Assembly: GCA_009823505.1 (NCBI GenBank)
Contig: VZQC01005746.1
Span: 253,987-317,986, forward strand
Direction of reading: 5' to 3'
Length of the DNA: 64,000 nucleotides
Source: Rhizomys pruinosus
Taxonomy: Eukaryota > Chordata > Mammalia > Rodentia > Spalacidae
Position 1 is the first letter of the stretch. Each line of letters begins with the position of its first letter. Positions 46,041-58,455 of this stretch are shown here, piece by piece. A model generated the notes under the pieces. That model was not told where the DNA came from, searched no databases, and saw only the letters and a program-made list of their open reading frames with translations. Both the position numbers and the translations under genes were made by a program.

Positions 46041-47069
46041 CCAGAAGGGATTGTGTCTTTTGACCTCTTCTACTTCCCTCACAGAAGCCATTGATTGCCT
46101 ACATACCTTTGCAAGAGAGACCCCTCTCCCCCACCATGAAATGTACTGCAGCTGTTATGTGAGTAATCACAGACACTGAGAGTTCAAGAAGACAGTTACC
46201 ATGTCAATCTCCGAGAACAGTATTCCACAGGTCTAAGCATGATGTTCCATACCACATGAAGACAGGAACTTCCTATTTTCTGGGATTCTGTAGCTAGAAT
46301 CTGTAGGTAAGTTACCCTTCCACCATAATGTCCTATCTATCTACCTCTACCTTAAATTGGGCATTGACACAGGTTTAACTTGACTGATGGCTTCATGTTG
46401 GCAACTGTCTTGGATTCATTTTGATACTTTAACAAAATACCCAAGACTTAGTGTATTAGATTTCATTATTATAACAGGACACTGAAGACAAATAACTTAA
46501 AGAAGCATGAACTTTCTTCCCTCATAATTCCAGAGCTTTGAATATGTGGTCAGCTAGCTCCAATTCTTTTGTGTTCCTGTAAAACAGAAACATCACGAAA
46601 CAATGTCAGCACATATAAATAGTGTTCAGCTCAAGGTAGTCAGGAAAAAGAGAACAGGGGACCCATAAACACTTTTAGACACAATGTCAGTTTCTTCTAA
46701 TAAGGTTATTCCTCCAAATACTCTATAAATCTATGAATTAATTGAATTGATTTATTGGTGAATTGGTTTCTTAATTGTCCAGTCATCTCTCAGGAATACC
46801 ATAGGCCACCATTTGAAGACCCAGTCTTAAAAACATGAGTCTTTCCTATCATTGTACATCATAATTAATAATTCATAAATGAGAAATTTGATATCTCACG
46901 GTCTAGAACTTTGAAAATCCAAAAAACAAAATTGAAGAACTGACAGTTTTCATATCTGATAAATGCCCATTGCTTGTGGGAAGCTCTAAATGTGCTTCCT
47001 TATGGAAGAGACAGAAGAACAGAAAGTAGATGAATGTGTGGAAGAAGAGTAGATGAGATCAAACCCAAT
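46041..47069. other. Unique sequence
   Basis: No recognisable gene or repeat. Confidence 0.4.
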
Positions 47070-47467
47070 TGTTCTAGCTTGTCTTCCATTGCTGTGACAA
47101 AACACTCTGACTGACACCAACTTGGGGAGGAAAGAGTTTATTCAGCTTACATCTCCTGGGTCACAGTTCATCACTTAGGGAGCCCAAGGCAAGAACACAG
47201 GGCAGGAACCTGGAGGCAGGAGCTGAAGAACAGGCCATGGAGGAGTGCTGTTCACTGGCTTGCACCCCTGGCTTATGCCCAGCCTGCCTTCTTATACGGT
47301 ACACAACAACCTGCTCAAGATGGCACCACCCATAGTGGGCTGGGCCCTCCTACATTGCTCGACAATCAAGACTATACAGATGTGGCCACAATCCAATGGA
47401 GCCAATTCCCCAATTGAGGTTCCCTCAACCCAGGTGTGTCAAATTGACACTAAAGCTATCCAGCACA
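47070..47467 (-). repeat. 3' LTR of the MaLR-type element
   Basis: 398 bp. In sense it has a TATA-like CGTATAAGAAGGCAGG and AATAAA in GCTGAATAAACTCTTTCCTC. Just upstream, in sense, the internal region ends GACAAGGGGTCAAT, a weak purine tract. Confidence 0.8.
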
Positions 47468-48635
47468 ATTGACCCCTTGTCAACTTGACACACAAAACAC
47501 ATCACTATTAAACCACCACCTTTCCAGTTTTTATCCCCAAAATATGATGTTAATATTAATCACAACCTAAGACAGTACAACCTTAAAAGCCCCACAGTCC
47601 TTAAAATGTCCAAACACTTAAAAGTTCACACTCTGTTAAAAGTCTCTTAACTGTGGGCTGCTGTAATATCCAAAGGAAGTACTGTCTTATTTAAAGGGAA
47701 GAATCAGGCACACTCACACAAAACCTAAGTCCAGCAAAGTAGCTCAAGGCTGGACACCTGGGATTTACTCACGATCTTCTGGGCTCCAAAGGGTTTCAGC
47801 AACTCCCCCTCTCTGACTCTGCCATCCGTGGCACGCACAGCTCACCTCACAGGCCCAGGCCAGCTCCATTTCATACCTGCTGCTGCTCTTGGTGGTCATC
47901 CCATGGTCCTGGCACCTCCAAAAAGCTGGGGTCGCCACTGAAACTGAGGCAGCACCTTCACCAATGGTCTCTTCTGACCTCTCCTGGTGCAAAGCCTCAG
48001 CTTCTCTCCATGACCCCTGCAATCCTGGGGTCTTCACTACAACCGACGTGCACGTCCACCAATGGTCTTTCCTCACCTCTCACAGTGCCAAGCCTCAGCT
48101 GCTCTCTGTGACCCCCTCAAATTTCAACACCAGAACCATATAGAAGACTCTTACACACTACCAAGTCCTGCTTCTGGCTTGAGATGGAGGCTCAGGCCCC
48201 TTCTGGAACATAGCTTCTGTGTGCTGACCCTGAAAAAATTCTTCCCAGAAGATTTCACCACAGTGATGCTGTTATCTTGTTACTTACAGCTGATTTTTCA
48301 GCCCCAGGTAACCAGCATCAATTGTCCCAGTAAAGCAAAGATTTCACTCAGGCTCTGGTCTCTTGCTACTTACAGCTGATTCTTCAGCCCCAGCTGACCA
48401 GAACCCACATATTAAACAGTCCTGATGATCTCTGCTTCCCTTTAAAACTAGAAACTTCACAAGCCAGCCTCCATCATCTACAACTCTTTCAGCAAAACGG
48501 TTCCAAGTTCCACAACAACGATCTTTAGGCATTCAATGATCTTCCCAGCCCAAAGTTCCAAACGCTTCCACAATCCTTCTCCAAAACACCAAGGTCAGGT
48601 CTGTCACAGCAATACCCACTCTCAGTACCAATTTC
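47468..48635 (-). mobile_element. Internal region of the MaLR-type element
   Basis: Begins (sense) with the primer-binding-like GGTACTGAGAGTGGGTATTG. Contains repeated short segments (TTGCTACTTACAGCTGATT occurs in similar form at about 48275 and 48362). Frames are short (maximum about 105 codons) on both strands and show no gag, pol or env similarity that I recognise. Confidence 0.65.
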
Positions 48636-49043
48636 TGTTCTATTTTGTCTTCCCTTGCTGTGACAAAACACTCTGACCGACACCAACTTGGGGAGGAAAG
48701 GGTTTATTCAGCTTACATCTTCTGGGTCACAGTTCATCACTTAGGGAGCCCTAAGGCAGGAACATAGGGCAGGAACCTGGAGGCAGGAGCTGAAGCACAG
48801 GCCATGGAGGAAAGCTGTTTACTGGTTTGCTCCCCTGGCCCATGCCCAGCCTGCCCTCTTATACAATACACAACAACCTGCCCAGGGTGGCACCACCTAT
48901 AGTGGGCTGGGCCCTCCCACATTGCTCAACAATCAAGACAATACTCCACAGATGTGGACATAGGCCAATCCAATGGAGCCAATTCCCCACTGAGGCTCCC
49001 TCAACCCAGGTGTGTCAAGTTGACACCAAAGCTATCCAGCACA
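48636..49043 (-). repeat. 5' LTR of the MaLR-type element
   Basis: 408 bp and very similar to the 3' LTR, with a few small indels (for example extra bases around CTCCACAGATGTGGACATAG). The similarity fits a moderately young insertion. Confidence 0.8.
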
Positions 49044-49454
49044 CCATTCCTACAAACACTTTACAGGAATACGAATTATTTTCACTGGTCCCAGTGTTCA
49101 AGATTTAATCCCGTCTTGAGGGGCCACTTCTAAAGTCTGCTACGTTGATGATTAAGTTCAACGCATGAGTTCGGAATTTGGTGTGGTTTAGGACTTAGAT
49201 GATCTCAAGGGAGGCTCTTTTGAGAGGTGGAAGAATTTTAAGCAATCGAGTGGGAAGTCATTCATAAGTGAAGTGTAAGTCCCAACTCCTCAGTCATCAC
49301 TGCTCCTTACTGTCTGGTGAAGATGGGAATAGATTTGTTCTACCACTGTCTCCCACTGTGACATACTACCTCACTCAGGGAAAGAGAACCAAACATCCAT
49401 AGACTGGACCTACAGATCTTTGCTTTATAATGAGTCTTTTATGTAATTGAAAAA

Positions 49455-50012
49455 CATACATTTTTATTGAGTCTTTGAAAATTTTATAAAATGTATTTCG
49501 ATTGTATTCAGACCCTCCCCCGAGCAAACTCCGTTCCTTGACTTAATGTTTTCTACTACTTCTCTTCATATTTAATGACTGTGGAGTCAAATCTGTGTTT
49601 TCAAAATGTACATAGGTATGGCTTATCCCTTGGAATCAGTACCATTGCCCCCACTGTTTTGTTTTTTTTATTAATACTTCAAGAATTTCATAAAACATGT
49701 TTTGATTGCATGTAGATTACTACCTTAATTCCTTTCTCCAGAGCTTTATATCTTCTATCATTACTGTTATTTTCGTTTTAAAAGGGCATATCCAGTCTAA
49801 TCTGTATTCACCTAATGGCCTTGGGACTAGGTCTATCATTTGGAGTCTGGTCAGCCTATGGGGCATCACAGCAGTAAACAAAACTGACTCTTCCTTTCCT
49901 AACATCTGTCATCTCCCAATTGCTCCTCATCTAGGGCTGGGCTTCTTGTCCAACTCCTTCATCCCTACTTGGTTTTTATCTGGTTAGGGCTTGAACAGGT
50001 CTTGTGAATGTT
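49455..50012 (-). mobile_element. Old Lx-like L1 3' UTR
   Basis: Two adjacent blocks resemble antisense rodent Lx 3' UTR: ATTGAGTCTTTGAAAATTTT..CCCTCCCCCGAG (49455-49545) and CAAGAATTTCATAAAACATG..TTGATTGCATG onwards (49662-50012). The second continues through AAAACTGACTCTTCC, CAATTGCTCCTCATCTAGGG, TGGGCTTCTTGTCCAACTCC and GAACAGGTCTTGTGAATG. This family is distinct from and older than the L1 copies A-D. Confidence 0.65.
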
Positions 50013-51508
50013 GTGAATGATAATTTAGGATTCTACTTGGATTCTAGGAAATGTACTCAGGTATTTTACTAAACAGGTATATATTCTTAGACATTGAATA
50101 ATCACTCTAGCTAAATATATGAATTTGTGATTCAAGTATATGGGCATATCTAGTCCTAACAATTTTTCATAGGTTATTAAATTAAACACTATGTGTTTGT
50201 ATGTGTGTGAGCCTCATTTTCTCAGAGAAAGAGGTTAAAATAAAGAGTGGGTAAATCTCTGGAGACTGATAGCTGGCAATTTATAAAACATAAGTTTGGA
50301 CTCAGGCAGGGGTTGTATTTTCAGTCAATAAATATAGAAAATATAATGTAGACTCTCTTGGAATCAGAAAAAAAATATAAGTATTATGTCTTAGAATTAT
50401 CATTAAATGTCTGATATAATGAAAGGACTCAAATGGAGATGGCAGCAAGGATGAAACAGGTTTAATCAATTTAAAAGAAGAAATAATAGCATAAATGATA
50501 AAAGATATAATCCAACAAAGGATTTATGAAGCGAATTTAACCTATAATACATGTTCGCCTTATAGAAAAATCTGTATTACAAAGAAAAGATGCTTAGGAA
50601 GATTAATAATGACTATTATGTCAGAGAAGTTGGTATCCTGAAAGACCTATTGCCATTTCTTATAACTTTAAAGTCCATCTAAACTTTCACTATTAGATAT
50701 TAATAAAAAAATTTAAAAACATGAGAAGATATTGTTAAGATAGATGACCTTTTAGAAACCATCAGGGTATAGAAAATAAATCAAAAGTTCATTTTCAATG
50801 TTTCTTACTGAAATCCCATACTAATATTTATTGCCAAATAAAACTTAAATATATTTTTCAAAACATAGTGGTACATATTTTAACACATGTGACAGGCTTT
50901 CAAATTACCATTTTCTCCCTGGCCCAGGGCCTTGGAGAAATTTAAGGCTAAAACTGAAAAGTCATTGCCATCAGAAAGTCACATGGATTAGCAGTTGTAT
51001 CCCATGTGGCTTGAGAGTGCATTAGAAAGCTAGCTCTTTTCATCATAATTTATTTTTAAATACCCATCATTAGCCTTAATACTTTTGCATTTCACAGGGG
51101 ATGAAAATATCAGTGAGGGTGCTATTAACAAAACATCAGATTCTTCTAGCCCTTGATGCTGTGCTGTCTGACATAAGAGGAGGGATCCTTAGGTATGATG
51201 GAGAGAGACCAGCTCAGGATCCATCGGATGCCTGTTAGCAAAGCAAGTGTCTGCTATGTCTTTATACGTTCACCCTGCTTCGTTTGATTTAAGTACAGTA
51301 CATATATATTGCCTGCCTTCAAATTTTCTGTTTTTCTTTGTCTCAGGCTTGTCTTAACTCTTCGCTTTAACACTTCTTTTTTTTCATATAAAATTTCAAA
51401 CTGAACACTTGATCCTCATCAGTTTTCTGACATGCTTCCAATACTTCCTTGATCTGTTTCCTTTTTCCATAATCAGATTAGAAAATGAACTTCTTCTCTC
51501 ACTGCACA
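50013..51508. other. AT-rich unique sequence
   Basis: No recognisable gene or repeat. Confidence 0.4.

Positions 51509-51545
<37 letters not shown>
51509..51545. repeat. (CA)n microsatellite
   Basis: About 18 CA units. Confidence 0.95.
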
Positions 51546-51552
<7 letters not shown>

Positions 51553-51881
51553 TTTAGAAGTATAACTTTGAAATCACCCAAATTACTCCCACTAAAAAAT
51601 ATAAAATTTAGATATAAAATGTAATCAGAGTCAACCTATTGAATAAGCACATTATATGAACTCAGACCTATAGCATTAACATAAAGAACAGAATAGCTCC
51701 CATATATTTTGTTGGTAATGATCTGTCTTTAATTAAAATTATTTAATAGAGCCTATCCATCAAATTACCAATAACTATACCATGCTTACAAGTTATGACC
51801 AATTATAATGTTCTCTCTTTCTCTCCCCAACCCCTTCCCCTTTTTGCATTTTTTGTGTGTTTGGGCTGCTATGCTATTTGT

Positions 51882-52130
51882 GGTGTGTGTGTGTGTGTGT
51901 GTGTGTGTTTCCTAGATTACCTATGTGGGTACATGTGGGATCAGAAGTTGATCTCACATTGTTTTAAGTGTTGAGATAAGGTCTCTCTTTGAATATGGAG
52001 TTTGCCATTTCTGCTAAGCTTGCTGACCAATGGACTCTGAGGACACATTTGCGCCCCCTTCCCAACCCTGGGATGCCAGAAGCCCCTGGCTTTTATGTGT
52101 GTGTTGTGGCTCCACTGTCAAGATGGCACA
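51882..52130 (-). mobile_element. (TG)n and SINE-derived remnant (B4/B1-related)
   Basis: A (TG)n run (51882-51907) is followed by AGATAAGGTCTCTCTTTGAA, GAGTTTGCCATTTCTGC, AAGCTTGCTGACCAATGGAC and CCCAACCCTGGGATGCCAGA. This resembles an antisense B1/B4-type SINE with many changes. Assignment is tentative. Confidence 0.4.
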
Positions 52131-52498
52131 CAACACTGTTGTTGGGGGCGATCTGTCCAAATTTCTAACCCACAATATCCATACACATAATAAAATGGTT
52201 GTTTAAACACTAAATGCCAAGTGATTTGTCACAGAGTAACAGACAACCAGAACAGCCTGAGACAATTGCTGCTACATTGCTGCTGTGGTAGGCTATTCTT
52301 ACAGCTCAGTCTCAGAGAGATGTCATCTACAAAGTTCTGCAACTATTGGAAATAAAATGTAGACTTTGTTTCAGTGTCTCCAAGGCCAATGTAGAGGAGA
52401 AAGACAATGCACTCTCAAACTATAACACTTCCACTCAGATTCTCACATACCGACACTGTGCCATGTGACACTTTTCTCTGTAAGAATACTTACTTTGA
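52131..52498. other. Unique sequence
   Basis: No recognisable feature. Confidence 0.35.

Positions 52499-52543
<45 letters not shown>
52499..52543. repeat. (GA)n microsatellite
   Basis: About 22 GA units. Confidence 0.95.
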
Positions 52544-52546
<3 letters not shown>

Positions 52547-52721
52547 CTCCTAAGAATACCAAGGACATTGATAATGATCTGTACTTTTGATTATGTTCCT
52601 GGTTTATTATCCTCATTACTAAAATAATGGACCATAATTTGCACAATGTTTATGATATTTATAGGAAAAGAAACTAATAAAAATATGAACATAGGAATAG
52701 AATCAGAGACTAAAAGTCCAA

Positions 52722-55700
52722 ATGGATAATAAGGTGAAAGGAAAAAACATCGATCTTTCAATTATAACCTTAAATATTAATGGGCTGAACTCCCCAATCA
52801 AAAGGCATAGACTGGGAGAATGGATTAGGAAACAAAATCCATCTATATGCTGTCTGCAAGAAACCCATCTCAATTTCAAGGACAGACACCAACTTAAGGT
52901 GAAGGGATGGAAGAAAATATTCCAAGCAAATGGTACCAAAAAGAAAGCAGGTGTCGCTATCCTAATATCAGACAAAATAGACTTCAAAGCAAAAGAAATC
53001 AAAAGAGACAAAGAGGGCCATTATATCTTCATTAAAGGAACAATCGACGATGAAGATCTCACAATCATGAATATATATGCACCAAATGCCGGCGCACCAA
53101 ACTTTGTAAAGACAACTCTTCAGGATCTCAAGGCTCAGATTAACCCCAGCACACTAATAGTAGGGGACTTCAATACCCCACTAAGTCCTTTAGACAGATC
53201 AACAGGACAAAGGATAAACAGAGAGACATCTGAACTGAATGATACAATACACCAAATGGACCTCACAGACATCTATCGAATATTCCACCCAAACACCAGA
53301 GAATACACTTTCTACTCAGCACCCCATGGAACATTCTCCAAAATAGATCATATACTGGGACACAGGGAAAAACTCAACAAATACAAAAAGATTGAAATAA
53401 TCTCATGCATTCTTTCAGACCACAGTGCAATAAAACTCAATATCAACACCAGGATAAACCCTACAACCTACAAGAACACATGGAGACTAAACAACACTCT
53501 CCTGAATAATGAATGGGTCAAGGAAGAAATAAAGAAAGAAATAAAAACATTCCTGGAACTGAATGACAATGATAATACAACGCAGCAAAACCTATGGGAC
53601 ACTTTAAAAGCAGTCCTAAGAGGAAAGTTTATAGCTCTAAGTGCCTACATTAAAAAAACAGAAAGAGCACAAGTGAACGATCTAACACTCCAGCTAAAAG
53701 TACTTGAGAGACAACAACAAATGAACCCTAAACGCAGCAGACAAGAAGAAATAACAAAAATCAGAGCAGAGATCAATGAAATAGAAACAAAGAAAACCAT
53801 AAAAAAAATCAATGAATCCAAAAGCTGGTTCTTTGAGAGAATAAACAAGATAGACAGACCTCTAGCCCAGTTAACCAAAAGAAAGAAGGAACAACTCCAA
53901 ATCAATAGAATCTGTGATGAAAGGGGAAATATCACAACAGATAATGAAAAGATCCAGACAATCATACGGAATTACTTTAAAAACCTATACTCTACCAAGT
54001 TTGAAAACCTAGAAGAAATGGATGAATATCTGAAATCTTGGGAATCACCAAAGCTCAACCAAGAAGAGATCGACAGCTTAAACAGACCAATAATATGTGA
54101 AGAAATTGAAGATGTAATAAGCAGCCTCCCAACCAAAAAATGCCCAGGCCCAGATGGTTTCACAGCAGAATTCTATAAAATATTTCAAAAAGACTTACAA
54201 CCATTAATATTCAAGTTGTTTAGAAGGATACAAACGGAGGGAGTTCTCCCAAATTCCTTCTATGAAGCCAGCATCACTCTAATACCAAAACCAGGCAAAG
54301 ATGCAACTAAAAAGGAGAACTATAGACCCATCTCCCTAATGAACACAGATGCCAAAATTCTAAATAGGATACTGGCAAATCGCATACAGACCCACATCAA
54401 GAAGATCATCCACCATGACCAAGTTGGATTCATACCAGAGATGCAGGGATGGTTCAACATACGAAAATCAATAAATATCATCAAGCATATAAACGGACTG
54501 AAAGACAAAAACCACACCATCATCTCAATTGACGCGGAAAAAGCCTTTGACAAAATCCAGCATCCGTTCATGTTTAAAGTCCTAGAGGGAATTGGATTGG
54601 AGGGATCATTCCTTAATGTAATCAAAGCCATATACAGGAAACCCACAGCCAATATCATCCTAAATGGGGAAACGACAGAAGCATTCCCCTTAAGGGTAGG
54701 AACTCGGCAAGGTTGTCCCCTGTCACCACTCCTTTTCAACATAGTGCTTGAATCCCTTGCTAGGGCAATAAGGCAAGAAAAGGAAATTAAAGGAGTTCTA
54801 ATAGGAAAAGAGGAAGTCAAGCTATCCCTTTTTGCTGATGATATGATTGTCTACTTAAGGGATGCTAAGAACTCCACCAGGAAACTCCTAGAAACGATTA
54901 GGAGCTTCAGTAAGGTGGCAGGATACAAAATAAACCTAGAAAAATCAGTAGCCTTTCTCTACACCAACAGTAGGCAGCTGAAGAAGGAATACAAGGAGAC
55001 CTTCCCACTCACAATAGCCTCAAAAACAATAAAATACCTAGGAACAAACCTAACCAAAGATACCAAGGACCTCTACAACAAAAATTTTAAACCTCTGAAG
55101 AAGGAAATTGAAGAAGACATCAGGAGATGGACAAACCTCCCATGCTCATGGATTGGGAAAATAAATATAGTAAAAATGTCCATTCTACCTAAACTTGTAT
55201 ACAGATTTAATGCAATCCCAATCAAAATCCCCAAGAGCTTCTTCACATGTTTGGAAAAAAGAATCCTCAATTTCATTTGGAAAAACAAAAGACCCCGAAT
55301 AGCCAAAGCAACTCTGGGCGAAAAGAGCAATACAGGGGGGATCGCTATACCAGACATCAAACTATACTACAGGGCTATAGTCATAAAAACAGCTTGGTAC
55401 TGGCACAAAAACAGACCAGTTGACCAATGGAACAAAATTGAAGATCCAAACCTGAGCACATACAATTTCAGCCATCTCATATTTGATAAGGAGGCCAAGA
55501 AGACACATTGGAGGAAAGACAGCATCTTCAACAAGTGGTGTTGGCAAAACTGGATCACCACCTGTAGAAGAATGAAATTAAACCCCTACCTCTCACCCTG
55601 TACAAAAGTCAATTCCAAATGGATCAAAGACCTCAACGTGAAATCCAAAACTCTGGAGGTGATAGAAGAGAAACTTGGCAGCAGACTACAAGACGTAGGT

Positions 55701-56555
55701 GTAGGAAAAGACTTCTTAAATCAGACAGCAGCTGCACAAGAAATAAGGTCGTCAATTGACAAATGGGACCTCATTAAACTCAAAAGCTTCTGTACATCAA
55801 AGGAAACAATAAAGGAAGTGAAGAGAAAACCCACAGAATGGGAGGAAACCTTCACAGCAGATACATCTGACAAAGCATTAATCTCCAGAGTATACAAGCT
55901 ACTCAAAAAACAAAGAAGAAAGAAAACAAATGAATCACTCAGAAGATGGAGCAAAGATCTGAACAGAGACTTCACAGAGGAGGAATTAGAGATGGCTGAG
56001 AAACACCTTAAGAAGTGTTCAACATCGCTAATAATTAAGGAAATGCAAATTAAAACCACCTTAAGATACCATCTTACTCCAGTAAGACTGGCTAGGATCA
56101 AGAAAACAAATGATGCCAAGTGCTGGAGAGGGTGTGGGGAAAGGGGAACACTCATCCATTGCTGGTGGGAATGTAAACTTGTGCAGCCACTATGGAAAAC
56201 AGTGTGGAGAACCCTTAGAAGACTCAAAATGATCCTGCCATTTGACCCAGTCATACCACTCCTGGGTATATACCCACAAGACTCATCTTACTGCAGAGAT
56301 ACATGCACAGCTATATTTATTGCCGCTCTGTTCACAATAGCAAAAAACTGGAATCAACCCAAATGCCCCTCAACTGACGAGTGGATAGAGAAAATGTGGT
56401 ACATGTACACAATGGAATTCTATGCAGCAGTAAAGAAAGACAACATCATGAACTTTGCAGGTAAATGGATGGAGCTAGAAGACATCATGTTAAGTGAAGT
56501 AACACAGTCCCAGAAAAACAAACGACAAATGGTATCTCTCATATGTGGACGCTAG
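52722..56555 (+). CDS. L1 ORF2 protein (endonuclease-reverse transcriptase), intact
   Basis: ORF2p nicks target DNA and reverse-transcribes L1 RNA in target-primed reverse transcription, acting on chromatin in the nucleus with ORF1p/RNA particles. The frame is 1277 residues, close to the ~1275-1281 of mouse and rat L1 ORF2. The APE-type endonuclease (about 1-240) has N18 (LNIN), E47 (LQETH), D149/N151 (VGDFN), D209 (SKIDH) and D233/H234 (SDHSA), matching the human catalytic set shifted by about four. The reverse transcriptase has [32 protein letters not shown] and FADD at 704-707 with both aspartates. The cysteine motif starts at C1134 ([18 protein letters not shown]). The start is the usual ORF2 methionine, 44 nt after the ORF1 stop. 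No internal defect was seen; activity is untested. Confidence 0.97.
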   Translation: MDNKVKGKNIDLSIITLNINGLNSPIKRHRLGEWIRKQNPSICCLQETHLNFKDRHQLKVKGWKKIFQANGTKKKAGVAILISDKIDFKAKEIKRDKEGHYIFIKGTIDDEDLTIMNIYAPNAGAPNFVKTTLQDLKAQINPSTLIVGDFNTPLSPLDRSTGQRINRETSELNDTIHQMDLTDIYRIFHPNTREYTFYSAPHGTFSKIDHILGHREKLNKYKKIEIISCILSDHSAIKLNINTRINPTTYKNTWRLNNTLLNNEWVKEEIKKEIKTFLELNDNDNTTQQNLWDTLKAVLRGKFIALSAYIKKTERAQVNDLTLQLKVLERQQQMNPKRSRQEEITKIRAEINEIETKKTIKKINESKSWFFERINKIDRPLAQLTKRKKEQLQINRICDERGNITTDNEKIQTIIRNYFKNLYSTKFENLEEMDEYLKSWESPKLNQEEIDSLNRPIICEEIEDVISSLPTKKCPGPDGFTAEFYKIFQKDLQPLIFKLFRRIQTEGVLPNSFYEASITLIPKPGKDATKKENYRPISLMNTDAKILNRILANRIQTHIKKIIHHDQVGFIPEMQGWFNIRKSINIIKHINGLKDKNHTIISIDAEKAFDKIQHPFMFKVLEGIGLEGSFLNVIKAIYRKPTANIILNGETTEAFPLRVGTRQGCPLSPLLFNIVLESLARAIRQEKEIKGVLIGKEEVKLSLFADDMIVYLRDAKNSTRKLLETIRSFSKVAGYKINLEKSVAFLYTNSRQLKKEYKETFPLTIASKTIKYLGTNLTKDTKDLYNKNFKPLKKEIEEDIRRWTNLPCSWIGKINIVKMSILPKLVYRFNAIPIKIPKSFFTCLEKRILNFIWKNKRPRIAKATLGEKSNTGGIAIPDIKLYYRAIVIKTAWYWHKNRPVDQWNKIEDPNLSTYNFSHLIFDKEAKKTHWRKDSIFNKWCWQNWITTCRRMKLNPYLSPCTKVNSKWIKDLNVKSKTLEVIEEKLGSRLQDVGVGKDFLNQTAAAQEIRSSIDKWDLIKLKSFCTSKETIKEVKRKPTEWEETFTADTSDKALISRVYKLLKKQRRKKTNESLRRWSKDLNRDFTEEELEMAEKHLKKCSTSLIIKEMQIKTTLRYHLTPVRLARIKKTNDAKCWRGCGERGTLIHCWWECKLVQPLWKTVWRTLRRLKMILPFDPVIPLLGIYPQDSSYCRDTCTAIFIAALFTIAKNWNQPKCPSTDEWIEKMWYMYTMEFYAAVKKDNIMNFAGKWMELEDIMLSEVTQSQKNKRQMVSLICGR

Positions 56556-58152
56556 TACCAATAACCCAGTTATAAATATTTCTTGTGGAGAGGGATGCAT
56601 ATTAAAAGAACAACAACAGAAAGATTGCATCAGAAGGCTGACTGAAATGGTGACTCGGGAGGGGTGGGAGGGGTGGGAGAGGGACACGGGTGTATATTCG
56701 ATTGGTGCATGTTTAATTGACGTGAGTTCAACAAGTATCCAGTTTTGCCCAGACTCTGTCTACAGGATACATGGTGTTTTAGGACTTAGTAAAAGTAAAT
56801 ATGGGCATATTGGACAACATTGGTTTGAAGGCTGATAAAAACGGTAATGCATCTGAGTTAATTGGTGATATAAATTGCTCTTGTCCACATTAGCTTTAAC
56901 TAAAATCTGTATAACAATTACTTTGGGATTGGTATAAACAAATGTTCTCTATAATTTTGCTGTCATATAGTATCACCTGGTAGCAATCTCTTTCACCTAT
57001 AGGATGATTTAACTCAAAAATAAACTTTGTTTCCCAAGTTAATCACATACAGTAACCCAAAACAGCATGGGTGAACTTGATGAAATCTGTGCCTTGATTC
57101 CACCCTATAGGTATGTATAAAACAACTGCTTTTTTGAGACTCATGGGTCAAAAATAAAAACCTTAAATAAAAAAGGGGGATATAGATAGATATGAAAACT
57201 TTTTGTCAAAAAACCTTGCAACCCAAATCTTAAAACTAACTATGGGAAAGGATTTGTATGTTCCAACAGGCCAGAGTATCACCAACTTAATGGCTGAGAA
57301 AGAAAATGCAGCTTTGCAGTGAGTAGGATGTACCAGAAAGTGCCAGCAGAAGGATTGACTCCTCTGGGCATTGAAGGGAAGAAATGCCTCAGATTGCTGC
57401 AGACATCAGGCCCCTCTGTGGATCCTACTAGTAACAACTATTTTTAATGATTCCTAACGAAGCTTACCTTCTAGGTGCCACAAAGGTTTTAATACAAGAG
57501 ACTTTCTTAACCCCCCCCCATAGAATAAGGAGAAATAAGATGATGATGAGGTCGTTCTCCAGCTGTAGATTGGAGCCAGCTGTTATAGAGGTATTCTCTT
57601 GTAAAATCAGTAAAACTGCCTTCTTTAATTGACTAATGGACATAGAAACTGTGAAAAGGATTATTCTCTATTCAGAACCAAATATAATGCTAAAGTCTCC
57701 TTAAGCTATGCACTTAAACAAAATATATTAATACAGGAGCTCTGACATCAACAATGGATTATTCTACCAAGGAGATGTTGGCCAGGGGATCCAAGCCCCC
57801 ACAAATGGTAAAGGCTCCTTGCCTCCAAACTGGGATATCTGCAGGAAGAGAGGCGATAAGGCCCTGCTGTTGAAGACCTGATATAAACATGGGAAAGATG
57901 TATGGAGACCGCACTTGCAAGTATACAGATGGTCTCTGGGATGCCAGAGAGTGTTACCAAAGACCACTAAACCAATAAAGCAAATATAGGTCTCCTTGAG
58001 TCAAGCAAGACTCCTCCGTCAGCACCAGCTACACCTCATCTGCCTGGAAATACTATGCAGCAGTGGCAGCCATATGTCTGTTTATCCCAAATCTAATTGG
58101 CTATTAGCTCTCTCCTTGGAGGAATAACCCACGGCTGATGCCACAAGCTTGT
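56556..58152 (+). mobile_element. Long 3' tail of the young L1
   Basis: The first 100 bp match the ordinary L1 3' UTR (GATGCATATTAAAAGAACAA). A G-rich tract with several GGGG runs follows at 56656-56684 (a G-quadruplex candidate). From there to 58152 the sequence has no match in the short L1 3' ends but aligns with the tail of copy B. A second A-rich/GGGGG purine run is at about 57160-57180. A TATA-like GATATAAA lies at about 57879, AATAAA at about 57973, and it terminates at AAGCTT. Purine tract, TATA, AATAAA in that order resemble the 3' end and LTR of a retrovirus-like element, but there is no TG start, and no polyadenosine tail is present. Confidence 0.75.
56656..56684 (+). promoter_or_regulatory. 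G-rich polypurine tract (G-quadruplex candidate)
   Basis: Runs of GGGAGGGGTGGGAGGGGTGG in the L1 3' UTR. Such tracts are a conserved feature of mammalian L1 3' UTRs, and the related short-type ends in this window carry them too. Confidence 0.75.
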
Positions 58153-58210
58153 TTTCATTCTTTTTGGTTTGTACAAATCAGTCACATTTAGGACTTATTT
58201 AAAAGTTACT

Positions 58211-58445
58211 GAAGAGGCTGCAGAGATGGCCTAGCAGTTAAGAACACCGACTGCTCTTGCAGAGGACCCGGGTTTGATCCCCAACATCCGCATGGCTGCT
58301 GAGAACCACCTTTAACTCCAGTTCCAGGGGAATCTTACACCCTCTTCTGACCTCTGCGGCATTGCATGACACGGGTGCACAAACCTACATGTAGACAGTA
58401 CACTCATACACAGAAAAAATAAATAAAATTAAAAAAAATAAAAAT
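58211..58445 (+). mobile_element. B2 SINE with 10-bp target-site duplication
   Basis: Head GGCTGCAGAGATGGCCTAGC, box B-like GGGTTTGATCCCCAACATCC, full body and A-rich tail. AAAAGTTACT flanks it at 58201-58210 and 58446-58455. Confidence 0.95.
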
Positions 58446-58455
58446 AAAAGTTACT

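Larger units (their letters stand above)
47070..49043 (-). mobile_element. Complete MaLR-type LTR element (LTR-internal-LTR)
   Basis: Two LTRs in the same orientation (47070-47467 and 48636-49043) bracket a 1.17-kb internal region. Both LTRs begin TGTTCTA and end CCAGCACA on the plus strand. The flanks CCAAT and CCATT are a near-match for a 5-bp target duplication. Immediately inside the right (5') LTR, the sense strand reads TTGGTACTGAGAGTGGGTAT, like the primer-binding region of ERVL/MaLR elements. The internal region has no long frame and no recognised retroviral domain, fitting a non-autonomous MaLR. Family assignment is from memory. Confidence 0.8.
52662..58152 (+). mobile_element. Young L1: intact ORF2, no ORF1, long non-poly(A) 3' tail
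   Basis: Homology to L1 copy B starts at TAGGAAAAGAAACTAATAAA, so only the last codons of ORF1 (stop at 52675-52677) and the 44-nt intergenic segment remain before ORF2 (52722-56555). After the ORF2 stop the element carries a 1.6-kb 3' tail ending GCCACAAGCTT at 58152, with no poly(A). No target-site duplication is apparent around 52662 and 58152. The open ORF2 indicates a recent insertion. Lacking ORF1 and a 5' promoter, it is not autonomous. Confidence 0.92.

Noticed and set aside
47765..48379. Frames of about 84-105 codons on both strands
   Set aside because: They lie inside the MaLR-type internal region and show no retroviral or host domain.
53645..53965. Antisense frames across the intact ORF2 (also 54320-54820 and 55721-56254)
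   Set aside because: Shadow frames of the A-rich L1 coding strand. The same antisense frames recur over every L1 copy.
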